Positions 44,220 through 53,097 of a stretch of DNA of 64,000 nt are shown here, piece after piece (the stretch's first letter is position 1; the number at the start of each line of letters is the position of its first letter). The DNA comes from JAICJC01 sp963757605. Its GTDB lineage: Bacteria; Actinomycetota; Thermoleophilia; Gaiellales; JAICJC01. The DNA lies in assembly GCA_963757605.1 (NCBI GenBank), contig CAVWSF010000005.1, positions 682,001 through 746,000 of the forward strand. The letters run 5' to 3'. The notes under the pieces are model-generated. The model worked only from the letters and a program-made list of their open reading frames with translations. It had not been told where the DNA came from and searched no databases. The translations under genes were made by a program, and so were the position numbers.

Positions 44220-44300
44220 CCGGGCGCATCGCGTTCCTCTCAGCCGGACGGCGGCCGGGGTCCCGGGTCCCGTCATCCCACCGTCCCTGGAGGATCTGCG

Positions 44301-45418
44301 ATGCAATCCGTCATCACCAAGGAGCAGCTCGACCGCGCGCTCGCGCTCCGCGACCTGTCCGACCCGGCCGCCGGCGCGCACGCCCTGCAGCTCGTTGCCG
44401 ACGCGATCCGCGCCGGCCTGGAGCGGGCGTGGGGCTGCCCGGTGCACGTGCACCGCTCGAATGCGATCGTCACGATCAGCGAGAACTACGAGGTGCTCGG
44501 GTATCCGGCAGACGCGCCGGCCCGTGAGGCCCGGTACACGCGCTACCTGGACGGCGGCCGCCTGCTGCGCACCCACATGACCGCGGCCGTCCCGGGCGCG
44601 CTCCGCAACCACGCACGCAATGGGCGCGCCGATCTGGTCGTCGCGTGCCCGGGCCTGGTCTACCGGCGCGACGTCGTCGACCGCCTGCACGTCGGCGAGC
44701 CGCACCAGCTCGACCTGTGGCGGGTGCGACGCGGCGCGCCGCTCGCCGCCGCCGACCTCGACGAGATGGTCGCGGCCGTCGTCTCGGCCGTGCTGCCCGG
44801 CGCCCGCCACCGCACGCTCCCGGCGACCCACCCGTACACGACCGAGGGGCGCGAGGTGGAGGTCGAGGTCGACGGGCACTGGGTGGAGCTCCTCGAGTGC
44901 GGCCTGGCCGGCCGCGCACGTCCTGCGCGCGGGCGGGCTCGACCCGGCGCCTCTGGTCGGGGCTCGCCCTCGGCGTCGGCCTCGACCGCGCGCTCATGCT
45001 CCGCAAGGGAATTGACGACATCCGCCTCCTGCGCTCGGCCGATCCGCGCGTCGCGGGCCAGATGCTCGACCTCGAGCCCTACCGGCCGGTGAGCGCGATG
45101 CCGCCGACGCGGCGCGACCTCTCGATCGCGGTGGCCGCCGATCTGACCGCCGAGGAGCTGGGAGACCGGATCCGCGAGCGGGTGGAGCCCGCCGCGCTCG
45201 AGGCCGTCGAGGAGGTGGCGGTCGTCGCCGAGACGCCGGCGGCGGAGCTCCCGCCGCAGGCGGTCGAGCGGATCGGCCTTCGGCCCGGACAGAAGAACGT
45301 GCTCGTCCGCCTCGTCCTCCGCCATCCCACCCGAACGCTCACGGCCGAGGAGGCCAACCGCACGCGAAACGCCGTCTACGCCGCCATCCACGAGGGCGGC
45401 GTCCACCAGTGGGCGTGA
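44301..45418 (+). CDS. PheS-like class II ligase with FDX-ACB domain (two one-base frameshifts)
   Basis: 371 residues after removing an extra base near 44909 and another near 44950. The class II catalytic part shows LRTHMTAAVPGALRNHAR, YRRDVVDRLHVGEPHQLDLW and GLALGVGLDRALMLRKGIDD; the C-terminal domain (PPTRRDLSIAVAADLTAEEL, and VLVRLVLRHPTRTLTAEEAN) is the ferredoxin-fold anticodon-binding unit of mitochondrial-type PheRS. Bacterial PheRS is normally two-subunit. I recall databases naming this class a PheS-related mystery ligase. Its substrate is unknown. Ends two bases from the convergent FmdB gene. Confidence 0.8.
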
Positions 45419-45419
45419 G

Positions 45420-45728
45420 CTACGCCTCCGCGGCCTTCTTGGGCTCGCTGCTTCCGCCCTCGGAGCTCTTCTTCTCGGACTTCTCGGACGACTTCGAGTC
45501 GGTCGAGCTCTCGGACTTGCCGTCGGACTTGCCCTCGGACCCCGCCTTCGACTTCCGGCCGTAATCGGTCGAGTAGAACCCCGATCCCTTGAAGTGGATG
45601 GCGACCGGGTGCAGCACACGCTGGGCCGATGCGCCGCACACCTCACACTCGGTCAGGGCCTCGTCGGAGAACTTCTGGAGCACCTCGAACCGGTGGTCGT
45701 TCTGGCATCGGTACTCGTAGATCGGCAT
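45420..45728 (-). CDS. FmdB-family zinc-ribbon protein
   Basis: 102 residues. MPIYEYRCQNDHRFEVLQKF, then CEVCGASAQRVLHP, give the FmdB zinc ribbon; KGSGFYSTDY is the usual end of the domain. The last 45 residues are Ser/Lys/Glu-rich and disordered. TATACT lies 8 bases before ATG. The family was linked to formamidase and amidase expression, but most members are of unknown role. Confidence 0.87.
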   Translation of the reverse strand: MPIYEYRCQNDHRFEVLQKFSDEALTECEVCGASAQRVLHPVAIHFKGSGFYSTDYGRKSKAGSEGKSDGKSESSTDSKSSEKSEKKSSEGGSSEPKKAAEA

Positions 45729-45807
45729 CCAAGTTCAGTATACCGACCGCACCCTGGCGCACTGGGGCCGAGAGTGCCAGCGCGGGGCTGGGTTACGATC
45801 ACTCGCC

Positions 45808-47008
45808 GTGCGGATCGCCATCGTCACCGACTTCTACTACCCGTCGCTGGGCGGGATCACCGAGCACGTCGACGGCCAGGCGCGCGGCCTGCAGGCGCTC
45901 GGGCACGAGGTCACGGTCGTCACCGGGCGCATCGTGCGCACCCCGCCCGTGCAGGACGACGCGATGCCGGTCCCGGAGCCCGACGTTCGAGATCGCCCGC
46001 CTTGGGACCGCGGTCCCGGTCTACGTCCCCAAGTGGGGGAACAACGCCCAGACGACGCACACGCTCGGGCCCTGGCTGGGGCGGCAGCTGCGCGACTTCT
46101 TCCGCGACCGCGGCTTCGACGTCATCCACGTCCACGCGCCGTACAACCCGCCGTTCCCCGCCTGGGCGATCGCCAACGCGCCCGACGACGCCGTGGTGGT
46201 CGCCACGTTCCACAGCGTCTTCCCGCAGACCCTCGGGATGGACATCCTGGCCGAGTGGACGCGGCCGTGGATCGAGCGGCTCGACGGGCGGATCTGCGTG
46301 TCGGAGGCCTGCATCGGCTCGCTCGTGCCCTACTACCCCTACGCCTACGACGTGATCCCGAACGGCATCGACGCCGACCACTTCTCGCCCGACGCCGAGC
46401 CGGCGCCGGGCGTCCGCGGCGACGGCCGGACGATCGTCTTCGTCGGCCGGTTCGACCCCCGAAACGGGCTCGGAACGATGATCGAGGCGCACCGCCGGCT
46501 CCATGAGGAGGGCCGCGACGTCAAGCTGGTGGTGGTCGGCGACGGCCCGCTGCGGCCCAAGTACGAGCACCAGATCACCGACGGGCAGCGCCCGCACGTC
46601 CAGTTCGCCGGACGGCTCAACCGCAGCCGGCCCAACCACCTCGTCGCCGGCGACGTCTTCTGCACGCCCTGCAACCGGGCCTCGTTCGGGATGGTGCTGC
46701 TCGAGGCGATGAGCTGCGGCGTACCCGTGGTGGCGAGCCGCATCTCGGGCTTCCAGCTCGTGATGCAGGACGGCGTCCAGGGGCTGCTCGTCCACCCGGC
46801 CGACGACGCGGCCCGGTTCGCGTCCGCCCTCGGCCACGTCCTCGACGATCCGGAGGAGCGCCGCCGGATGGGAGAGGCCGGCCGCCGCACCGCGCTCGAG
46901 CACTACGCGTGGCCGCGGGTGGCCACGAAGCTCGAGGCCTACTACGACGACCTTCTCGCCGGAGTGCGCCCTGCATGGGCAAGCGCGACGTCATCGTTCG
47001 CTTCGTGA
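45808..47008 (+). CDS. GT4-family glycosyltransferase (one-base frameshift)
   Basis: 399 residues after removing an extra base near 45985. Opens IAIVTDFYYPSLGGITEHVD, the acceptor domain common to PimB-like enzymes. Donor side: VFVGRFDPRNGLGTMIEAHR, LVVVGDGPLRPKYE, and EAMSCGVPVVASRISGFQLV with the E-x7-E type pair. Probably acts on a phospho-inositol-, diacylglycerol- or polyprenol-linked acceptor. TACGAT is 8 bases before GTG 45808. Overlaps the deacetylase fusion by 34 bases, so the two form an operon. Confidence 0.88.
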
Positions 47009-48828
47009 TCTCGGCCGCCGTCTGGCTGGCGGCGGCGGCGGTCATCGGGAAGGAGGTCGGGGGCCGGCCCGGCGAGGTCGTCGTGGCGATCGCCGTGCTG
47101 ATCCTGATGGCGGTGGCCTGGGCGACGTTCACCCCGAACGCGCGCCTCTTCGGCAAGGTGGTCGGCATCGGCTCCACGCCCGTCCCGATGGTCGCCATCA
47201 CGTTCGACGACGGCCCGAGCCCGGAGTGGACGCCCGGCGTGCTCGACGCGCTCCGCGACGGGGGCGCCCGGGCCACGTTCTTCGCGCTCGGCCGCCAGGT
47301 GCGCGCGCACCCCGACATCGCGCGCCGGATCGTCGCCGAGGGCCACGAGCTCGCGAGCCACGGCGACGACCACTCGCTGCTCGTCTTCGCAGGGCCGCGG
47401 GCGATCGTGCACCAGTTCCGGGCGGCCGAGAGCGCGCTTTCCGAGGCGGTCGACGGCAAGGCGTCGAAGCTCTTCCGCGCACCGCACGGGTTCCGCAACC
47501 CGTTCGTCTCGGCCGTCGCGGGCAACCAGGGGTATCGCATGGTGGGCTGGCACGGAGCGGTGTTCGACACCGCCCGGCCGGGCGTCGACGCGATCGTCGC
47601 TCGCTGTCGCAACGTCCTTCGGCCCGGGGCGATCCTGCTGCTGCACGACGGCGACGGCTCGGGCCAGGGCGGCGACCGCGGCCAGACGGTCGAGGCCGTT
47701 CCGCACATCCTGGCCTCGGCGCGGGAGCGCGGCCTCGAGCCGGTCACCGTGTCGCAGCTCGCGCAGGAGCTGCGGCCGCAGCGGCGCACGGCGCTCAAGG
47801 CGGCTGCATTCGCCGTCGTCATCGCCGCTCTCGTGCTGCTCGTCTCGCAGCGCTACTCGCTGCAGGTCATCGCGAACGTCTTCACCGAGGCCGACCCGGT
47901 CTTCGTGCTCGCGGCGCTCCTCGCCAACCTCGGCTCGGTCGCGGCCAAGGCGCTCACCTGGAAGGCCGCCATCGACGCGGTCCCGGCCGACGACGACGGC
48001 AACAGGCTCGACGTCCCCCTGCGCGACGTCATCCCGCCGATCTTCATCGGCTTCCTTCTGAACACGGTGCTGATCGCGCGGCTCGGCGAGGTGGCCCGGG
48101 TGTCGGTGCTGCGGCGCAAGCTCCTGGCCCGCGACCAGGCGGTGCCGGTCTCGACGCTCGTCGGCACGCTCGTCACCGAGCAGATCCTGAGCGGCATCAT
48201 GCTGATCGGCGTGCTGGTCGGGGTGGTCGCGTTCGCGCCGGTTCCGAAGCAGGCCGTCGACCTGCTCGCGGTGCTCTCGGGCGTCGTCCTCCTCGTCGCG
48301 CTCGTCGCCGCCGGGATCGAGGTCGCGACGCGAATCCAGCGCCGCCGGATGGTGCCGGCGGGCGACTACGTCGAGCGCTGGTGGCACCTGCTCGGCATCA
48401 GCTTCACCGCGACCATCCGCGCGATGCGCGAGGGCCAGGCGATCTTCCGCCGTCCGCGCCTCTTGGCATGGGGGCTCGTGATGGCGACCGTGAGCTGGGT
48501 GATGCAGCTCGCCGGCATCTACTGGGCGCTGCGGGCCTACGGGATCGACGAGGGGCTGGGCGCCGCCGGGGTCGTCTTCCTGGCCTCGAACCTCGTGCAG
48601 CTCTTCCCCATCACGCCCGGCAACCTGGGCGTGTTCCAGGGCGCGACGGCGGGTGGTCTGAGCGTGCTCTACCCCGTGTCGAGCGACCTGGCGCTCACGT
48701 TCTCGATCGGCCTGCAGCTCATCGAGGCGGCGCTGGGGGTCGGCGTCGGGTTCGTGTTCCTGTCGCTCGAGGGCCTCTCGGTGGCCGAGCTGCGGCGCCA
48801 GGTCGAGGACGAGGCCGACGAGGCGTGA
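46975..48828 (+). CDS. NodB polysaccharide deacetylase fused to LPG_synthase_TM flippase domain
   Basis: 617 residues. After two N-terminal helices comes a NodB domain: AITFDDGPSPEWTPGVLDAL with the metal Asp pair, HGDDHSLLVF in place of H-x-x-x-H, and FRAPHGFRNP, then LLLHDGDGSG. From about residue 270 a set of eight helices follows with GFLLNTVLIARLGEVARVSV and ITPGNLGVFQGATAGG, the UPF0104/AglD type. The fusion suggests deacetylation coupled to lipid flipping. ATG 46975 fits; earlier in-frame codons overlap the GT4 gene too far. Followed with a GTGA overlap by a lipoprotein gene. Confidence 0.9.
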   Translation: MGKRDVIVRFVISAAVWLAAAAVIGKEVGGRPGEVVVAIAVLILMAVAWATFTPNARLFGKVVGIGSTPVPMVAITFDDGPSPEWTPGVLDALRDGGARATFFALGRQVRAHPDIARRIVAEGHELASHGDDHSLLVFAGPRAIVHQFRAAESALSEAVDGKASKLFRAPHGFRNPFVSAVAGNQGYRMVGWHGAVFDTARPGVDAIVARCRNVLRPGAILLLHDGDGSGQGGDRGQTVEAVPHILASARERGLEPVTVSQLAQELRPQRRTALKAAAFAVVIAALVLLVSQRYSLQVIANVFTEADPVFVLAALLANLGSVAAKALTWKAAIDAVPADDDGNRLDVPLRDVIPPIFIGFLLNTVLIARLGEVARVSVLRRKLLARDQAVPVSTLVGTLVTEQILSGIMLIGVLVGVVAFAPVPKQAVDLLAVLSGVVLLVALVAAGIEVATRIQRRRMVPAGDYVERWWHLLGISFTATIRAMREGQAIFRRPRLLAWGLVMATVSWVMQLAGIYWALRAYGIDEGLGAAGVVFLASNLVQLFPITPGNLGVFQGATAGGLSVLYPVSSDLALTFSIGLQLIEAALGVGVGFVFLSLEGLSVAELRRQVEDEADEA

Positions 48829-49376
48829 GACGCGCCGCGATCCTCCTCGCCGCCGTCCTGGCGGCCAGCGGCTGCTCGGGCGGCGGCTCGGGCGCGTCCG
48901 CCGGGTCGAACACGGCCCCGCCGTCCTCGACCCTGCCCCGGTCGGGCACGGTGACCTACACCGACGGGAAGGTCTACACCGTCGCCCCGCTCGGGTCGAA
49001 GCTCGTGCTCGACGACATCTCGGTGAAGGTCGCCGGCGTGGCGTGGACGAAGCGCGTCGACGCGCCGCTCCCGCCGGGCACCACGATCTTCGGGGTCGTC
49101 AGGGTGACGATCACCAACATGTCGACCGCCACGCAGACCGTCGCCCCAACCCAGATCTGGCTCCTCGACTCCAAGAACCACGCCTTCCTGGCGTCGGCCA
49201 CCGCAGAGGTCGGGCGCTCCCTGATCGGGATGTCGCTCGGGCCGGGGCAGTCGGCCACCGGGCAGCTCGCCTTCCCTGCACCGGGCCGCGAGACCGGGAA
49301 CCTGCTCGTCTACCGGTTCGCCGACGCGGCCAAGATCGCGCAGGCCCATCACGTCGGGCTCGTCCGCTACGGCTGA
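48825..49376 (+). CDS. DUF4352-type lipoprotein
   Basis: 183 residues. Lipobox AASGC with Cys17. The exported part has LGSKLVLDDISVKVAGVAWT, VVRVTITNMSTATQTVAPTQ and a final FPAPGRETGNLLVYRFADA, matching the immunoglobulin-like DUF4352 type found in Firmicutes and Actinobacteria. GTG 48825 overlaps the fusion gene stop as GTGA, making a three-gene envelope operon (GT4, deacetylase-flippase, lipoprotein). Function unknown. Confidence 0.72.
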   Translation: MRRAAILLAAVLAASGCSGGGSGASAGSNTAPPSSTLPRSGTVTYTDGKVYTVAPLGSKLVLDDISVKVAGVAWTKRVDAPLPPGTTIFGVVRVTITNMSTATQTVAPTQIWLLDSKNHAFLASATAEVGRSLIGMSLGPGQSATGQLAFPAPGRETGNLLVYRFADAAKIAQAHHVGLVRYG

Positions 49377-49627
49377 GACCAGCGGTCGACCGGCGGCTTG
49401 TACGGGCGCCGGCCGCGCTTGGCGTGCGGCTTCTGCTTGACGGCCGGGGCCGCGCTCGTCGAGCCGCCGTAGACGTGGCTCTGCCAGAGCCAGCTCGGCT
49501 GCGGCGCGCGATGCGGGTGGTCGCGGTCCACGATGCGGGCAAGCGACGGCGTGACCACGACGAGCGTTGCCGAGACCACGGCGAGCAGACCGACCACCGC
49601 GAGCGAGCGTGAAAGCGCACGGCTCAT
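49367..49627 (-). CDS. Small signal-peptide-containing hypothetical protein
   Basis: 86 residues. RSLAVVGLLAVVSATLVVVT is a signal or anchor helix, then a Pro/Arg/Lys-rich low-complexity part (KPHAKRGRRPYKPPVDRWSQ). End overlaps the lipoprotein gene end by ten bases. Codon use is normal. I do not recognise it; it could be a false call, though the hydrophobic segment is convincing. Confidence 0.45.
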   Translation of the reverse strand: MSRALSRSLAVVGLLAVVSATLVVVTPSLARIVDRDHPHRAPQPSWLWQSHVYGGSTSAAPAVKQKPHAKRGRRPYKPPVDRWSQP

Positions 49628-49661
49628 TCCCTCCAGATATCGGCCCGAGCGGCCCCGAACT

Positions 49662-50921
49662 TCACACCTGAAGGGTGAGCAGGTCGTCCACCGTCTCGCG
49701 GCGCACGATCGTCCGCGCCTCCCCGCCGGCCACGAGCACCGCGGCGGGGCGCGGAAGCGCGTTGTAGGTCGACGCCATGCTGGCCGAGTACGCGCCGGTC
49801 GCGGCGACGACGAGCACGTCGCCTGGGCGGGGCGCCGGGAGCGGCGCCCGCTCGATCAGGACGTCGCCCGACTCGCAGTGCTTCCCCGCCACCGCGTAGA
49901 CGCCGTCGGGCCCGTCGCCGGCGCGGTCGGCGATCCAGGCCTGATAGCGGGCGCCGTAGAGCACCGGGCGCGGGTTGTCGGACATGCCGCCGTCGACGGC
50001 GACGTAGGTGACGCCGGCCGCGGTTTCCTTCACCGCCCCGACGGTGTAGAGCGTGACGCCGCACGTGCCGACGACCGAGCGGCCCGGCTCGAGAACGAGC
50101 TCCGGCCGAGGGTCGAAGCTCCTCGCCACGGCAGTCGCGGTCGCGGTGACGGCGGCATGCAGGTCGGGGGCGTCGTCCTCGTCCGTGTAGGGGATCGCGA
50201 GCCCACCGCCGAGGTCGAGGACGGGAAGCCGGGCGGCGAGCTCGAACCGTGCCAGCCACTCGACCGCCGCCAGGTAGGCGTCGAGGTCGCGGATCTGCGA
50301 GCCCAGGTGGACGTGCAGGCCGTCGAGCCGCAGATGCGGGCAGGCGGCGGCGCGCTCGATCGCCGCCTCGATGTCCGCGGGCGCCATCCCGAACTTCGAC
50401 GCCGCGTGGGCGGTCTGGATCTTGGCGTGCGTGTCGGCCTCGATGCCCGGCGTCACACGGAGCAGGACCGGCTGCTCGCGGTGCTCCGCGGCCGCGATCC
50501 GCTCGATCTGGTCGAGCTCCTCGAGGTGGTCGACCACCAGAAGCCCGGCGCCGGCTGCGACGGCGGCGCGGACGTCGGCGTCGGACTTGTTGTTGCCGTG
50601 GACGACGAGCCGTTCGGGGGCCGCGCCCGCCGCCAGCGCGTGGGCCAGCTCGCCCTCGGAGGCGACGTCCATCCCCATCCCCTCCTCGACCAGCAGGCGC
50701 AGGAGCCCGACCGTGGCGTTGGCCTTGCAGGCGTACACCGACCGCGCGCTCCCCGGATAGCCGGCGAGGGCGTCGCGGTAGGTCCGCGCCCGGACGCGAA
50801 GTGTCACCTCGTCGTAGACGTGCAGCGGCGTCCCGTGCTCGCGCGCCAGGTCCGACAACGCAGCGCCCCCGACGCACAGCCGCCCCGCCTCGACGACGGC
50901 CGTGTCGGGGAGCACTGGCAT
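49662..50921 (-). CDS. lysA: Diaminopimelate decarboxylase
   Basis: Last step of lysine synthesis, PLP-dependent. 419 residues. YACKANATVGLLRLL carries the PLP-binding Lys, VHGNNKSDADVRAA and LHVHLGSQIRDLDAYL follow, LDLGGGLAIPYTDED, ELVLEPGRSVVGTCG, and the partner-site CESGDVL with YSASMASTYNALPRP. Normal length and start. It lies alone, next to the RAYT remnant. Confidence 0.95.
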   Translation of the reverse strand: MPVLPDTAVVEAGRLCVGGAALSDLAREHGTPLHVYDEVTLRVRARTYRDALAGYPGSARSVYACKANATVGLLRLLVEEGMGMDVASEGELAHALAAGAAPERLVVHGNNKSDADVRAAVAAGAGLLVVDHLEELDQIERIAAAEHREQPVLLRVTPGIEADTHAKIQTAHAASKFGMAPADIEAAIERAAACPHLRLDGLHVHLGSQIRDLDAYLAAVEWLARFELAARLPVLDLGGGLAIPYTDEDDAPDLHAAVTATATAVARSFDPRPELVLEPGRSVVGTCGVTLYTVGAVKETAAGVTYVAVDGGMSDNPRPVLYGARYQAWIADRAGDGPDGVYAVAGKHCESGDVLIERAPLPAPRPGDVLVVAATGAYSASMASTYNALPRPAAVLVAGGEARTIVRRETVDDLLTLQV

Positions 50922-50947
50922 CGGCGAAAGGCTAGTCGGGCAAGACC

Positions 50948-51546
50948 GGGGTCAGACCCCGCATCGGCGGGCGTTACGCCGGCGAGGCGAAGCCGTGACG
51001 CCTACGCGGAGGCGTCCGGCGACGCCGCCGCGTCGCGGCGCTGCTCGAGCCGTGAGTACACCGAGCTGCGATAGAGCTGGCGGGCGCGGCTGGCGTCGGC
51101 GTCGAACCATCGCAGCACGCCCGGCACGTCGAGAAATCGAGCGGTACCGGTCCTCGAACACGTGGCCGCGGAATCCGTGTCTGCGATTGAAATTCTGTGC
51201 GTAGAGCCCGTTCAGCCGCTTCATGCCCGTGCCGATGTTCGGCTCGGGAGTGACGACGACCGCGTGGTAGTGGTTCGTCATCAGGCAGTACGCCGCGCAC
51301 TGCCACCCGAAGACCCGCACGGTCTCGGACAGCATGCGCAAGAAGGTCAGCCTGTCCTCGTCGTCGGTGAAGATCGGCAGCTTCCGAACGCCCCGGCTCA
51401 TGAGGGTGGTAGATCGGTCCCGCCGCCTGATGACGCAACGCTCTGGCCATGAGTCGACCGTAGCTCGCCGGCTTCCGGCAGCGGGCGCGCACGAGCAACG
51501 ATCGCGTCACAAGACCGTGCCAGGGTCCGATGCGGGGTCTGAACCC
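50948..51546. mobile_element. REP-bounded RAYT insertion
   Basis: Left boundary GGGGTCAGACCCCGCATCGG (50948-50967); right boundary is its reverse complement with one mismatch at 51527-51546. Between them lies a REP-associated tyrosine transposase remnant. The same GGGGTCAGAC core occurs as a solo palindrome at 31737-31760. An imperfect GCGT(T/C)ACG hairpin stands just inside the left end. Confidence 0.66.
51002..51450 (-). pseudogene. REP-associated tyrosine transposase (Y1_Tnp/RAYT), broken
   Basis: ATG 51450 starts MARALRHQAAGPIYH, then an extra C shifts the frame into MSRGVRKLPIFTDDEDRLTF. The HuH-type catalytic core reads YCLMTNHYHAVVVTPEPNIG, with FNRRHGFRGHVFEDRYRS after it. The expected middle segment (about 40 residues ending in a W-x-W-S-S-Y motif) is absent, and the tail resumes in another frame as FLDVPGVLRWFDADASRARQ before TAG at 51004. 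One frameshift plus an internal deletion make it non-functional. Confidence 0.75.
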
Positions 51547-51572
51547 ACCCCTCGCGAGTATCCTCAGCGGCC

Positions 51573-53072
51573 GTGGCCCACCGGATACTCGTGGTCGGAT
51601 GGGACGGCGCGGACTGGGACGTGCTGGACCCGCTGCTCGCCGCCGGCGAGCTCCCGCACCTCGCCGCGCTGATCGGGCGCGGCCGGCGCGGGGTCTCGCG
51701 ATCGTGCACGCCGTCGCACTCCTGGGCGGCCTGGCCGACCTTCCTGACCGGGCGCGATCCGGCCGGGCACGGCGTCTTCGACATCCTCGAGCACCAGCCC
51801 GGCGCGAGCCGGCGGATGCCCGTCTCGTCGCGCTCGATCCTCGCCCCGACCTGGCCGGAGAAGCTCTCGGCAGCCGGCAAGCGGGTCGTGATCGCCAACA
51901 TCCCGCTCACCTACCCGCCGCCCGACGTGAACGGCGTCGCGATCGCGGGCGGCGTCATCCCGGGCGGGGCGACCTTCAGCCATCCCGCCGAGATCGGGCC
52001 CAGCCTCGGCTGGCCGATCAACGGCGGCTCGTGGACGACCTTCCGCGGCCGGCCGGTCGAGCTCGTGGAGGACGTCGAGCGAACGAGCGCGGCCCGGGCG
52101 GAGGCGATGCGCACGCTCCTCGACTCGGAGGAGTGGGACGCGGCCTGCCTGGTCTTCGTCTCGCCCGACCGCATCCAGCACTGCCTGCTCGAGTACGTCC
52201 ACCCCGGCCATCCGCGCCACGCGGAGGCGGCCGCGTCGCCGGTGGCCCAGCGCGTGGTCGACGTCTACCGCATGCTCGACCGCGAGCTGGGCACGCTGGT
52301 CGAGCGCACCGACGACACGGACACCGTCGTCCTCATGTCCGACCACGGCCACCAGCCGTGCACCCGCGCGCTCAACATGAACCGCGTGCTCGAGCACCTC
52401 GGACACCTGCAGCTGGGGCGCGGCTCGGGCCTGGTCGGCCTGCTGGCCTGGGGCCGGCTGCGCTCGATCGCCCGCGTGGCCTACGACAAGCTCGGCCTGC
52501 ACGGCCGCGTGGCCGTCCCCACGCAGCCCGTCGACTGGTCGGGAACCGTTGCCTACACGAGCGTCGTCTCGACCGGCGAGGGCGTCTCGATCGCCCTGCG
52601 CGGCCGCGAGCCCGACGGCCGGGTCGCGCCCGAGGACTACGAGCGCGTCCGCGACGACGTGGCCGCATCGCTGCTCGAGTTCGCCGACCCCGACACGGGC
52701 GCCCACCCGATCCGCGCCGTCCGCCGCAAGGAGGAGGTGCTCGACGGGCCCTACCTCGACCGCGCCCCCGACCTCCTGCTCGAAGCGGCGCCGCTCTACT
52801 CGCTCACCCACGCCCGCCGGATGGTCGAGGAGGCCGATTGGCTCTCCGGCGACCACAGGCCGGAGGGCGTCTACGTGGCGGCCGGCCCCAGCGCCGCCGC
52901 CGCCGACGGCTCGGAGATCTCGCTCGCCGACTTCGCCGGGATGATCGAGGCGGCGGCTGGGCTGGAGGCCGAGGCGGACGAGCAGCCCGCGGAGGCCGCC
53001 GCCGGCGTCTTCACCGCTGACGAGGAGCGCGAGGTCGAGGAGCGCCTGCGCGGCCTCGGCTACCTCGAGTGA
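51573..53072 (+). CDS. Alkaline-phosphatase-superfamily phosphodiesterase (long form)
   Basis: 499 residues. ILVVGWDGADWDVLDPLLAA holds the first metal Asp, SCTPSHSWAAWPTFLTGRDP the nucleophile region, and VLMSDHGHQPCTRALNMNRV the D-H pair. A C-terminal 80-residue part (EEREVEERLRGLGYLE at its end) is typical of sulfatase-like members. Cytoplasmic, as no signal is present. TATCCT is 8 bases before GTG 51573. Shares plan with the 5607-6905 gene. First gene of the 51.6-54.6 kb glycan pair. Confidence 0.9.
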   Translation: MAHRILVVGWDGADWDVLDPLLAAGELPHLAALIGRGRRGVSRSCTPSHSWAAWPTFLTGRDPAGHGVFDILEHQPGASRRMPVSSRSILAPTWPEKLSAAGKRVVIANIPLTYPPPDVNGVAIAGGVIPGGATFSHPAEIGPSLGWPINGGSWTTFRGRPVELVEDVERTSAARAEAMRTLLDSEEWDAACLVFVSPDRIQHCLLEYVHPGHPRHAEAAASPVAQRVVDVYRMLDRELGTLVERTDDTDTVVLMSDHGHQPCTRALNMNRVLEHLGHLQLGRGSGLVGLLAWGRLRSIARVAYDKLGLHGRVAVPTQPVDWSGTVAYTSVVSTGEGVSIALRGREPDGRVAPEDYERVRDDVAASLLEFADPDTGAHPIRAVRRKEEVLDGPYLDRAPDLLLEAAPLYSLTHARRMVEEADWLSGDHRPEGVYVAAGPSAAAADGSEISLADFAGMIEAAAGLEAEADEQPAEAAAGVFTADEEREVEERLRGLGYLE

Positions 53073-53097
53073 CGCCCGCCGAGGCGCTCGCGACACT

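Noticed and set aside
44142..44300. T-box riboswitch upstream of the PheS-like gene
   Set aside because: A GGGGTGGCTGCG stretch looks slightly like a T-box sequence, but there is no room for a stem I with a specifier loop and no matching antiterminator.
46909..46974. Longer N-terminus for the deacetylase-flippase fusion
   Set aside because: The extra residues are Arg/Gly-rich and overlap the end of the GT4 gene; ATG 46975 begins proper protein-like sequence.
49624..50877. 417-codon second minus frame across lysA
   Set aside because: Arg/Gly/Ala-rich shadow of lysA; the lysA frame has all catalytic motifs.
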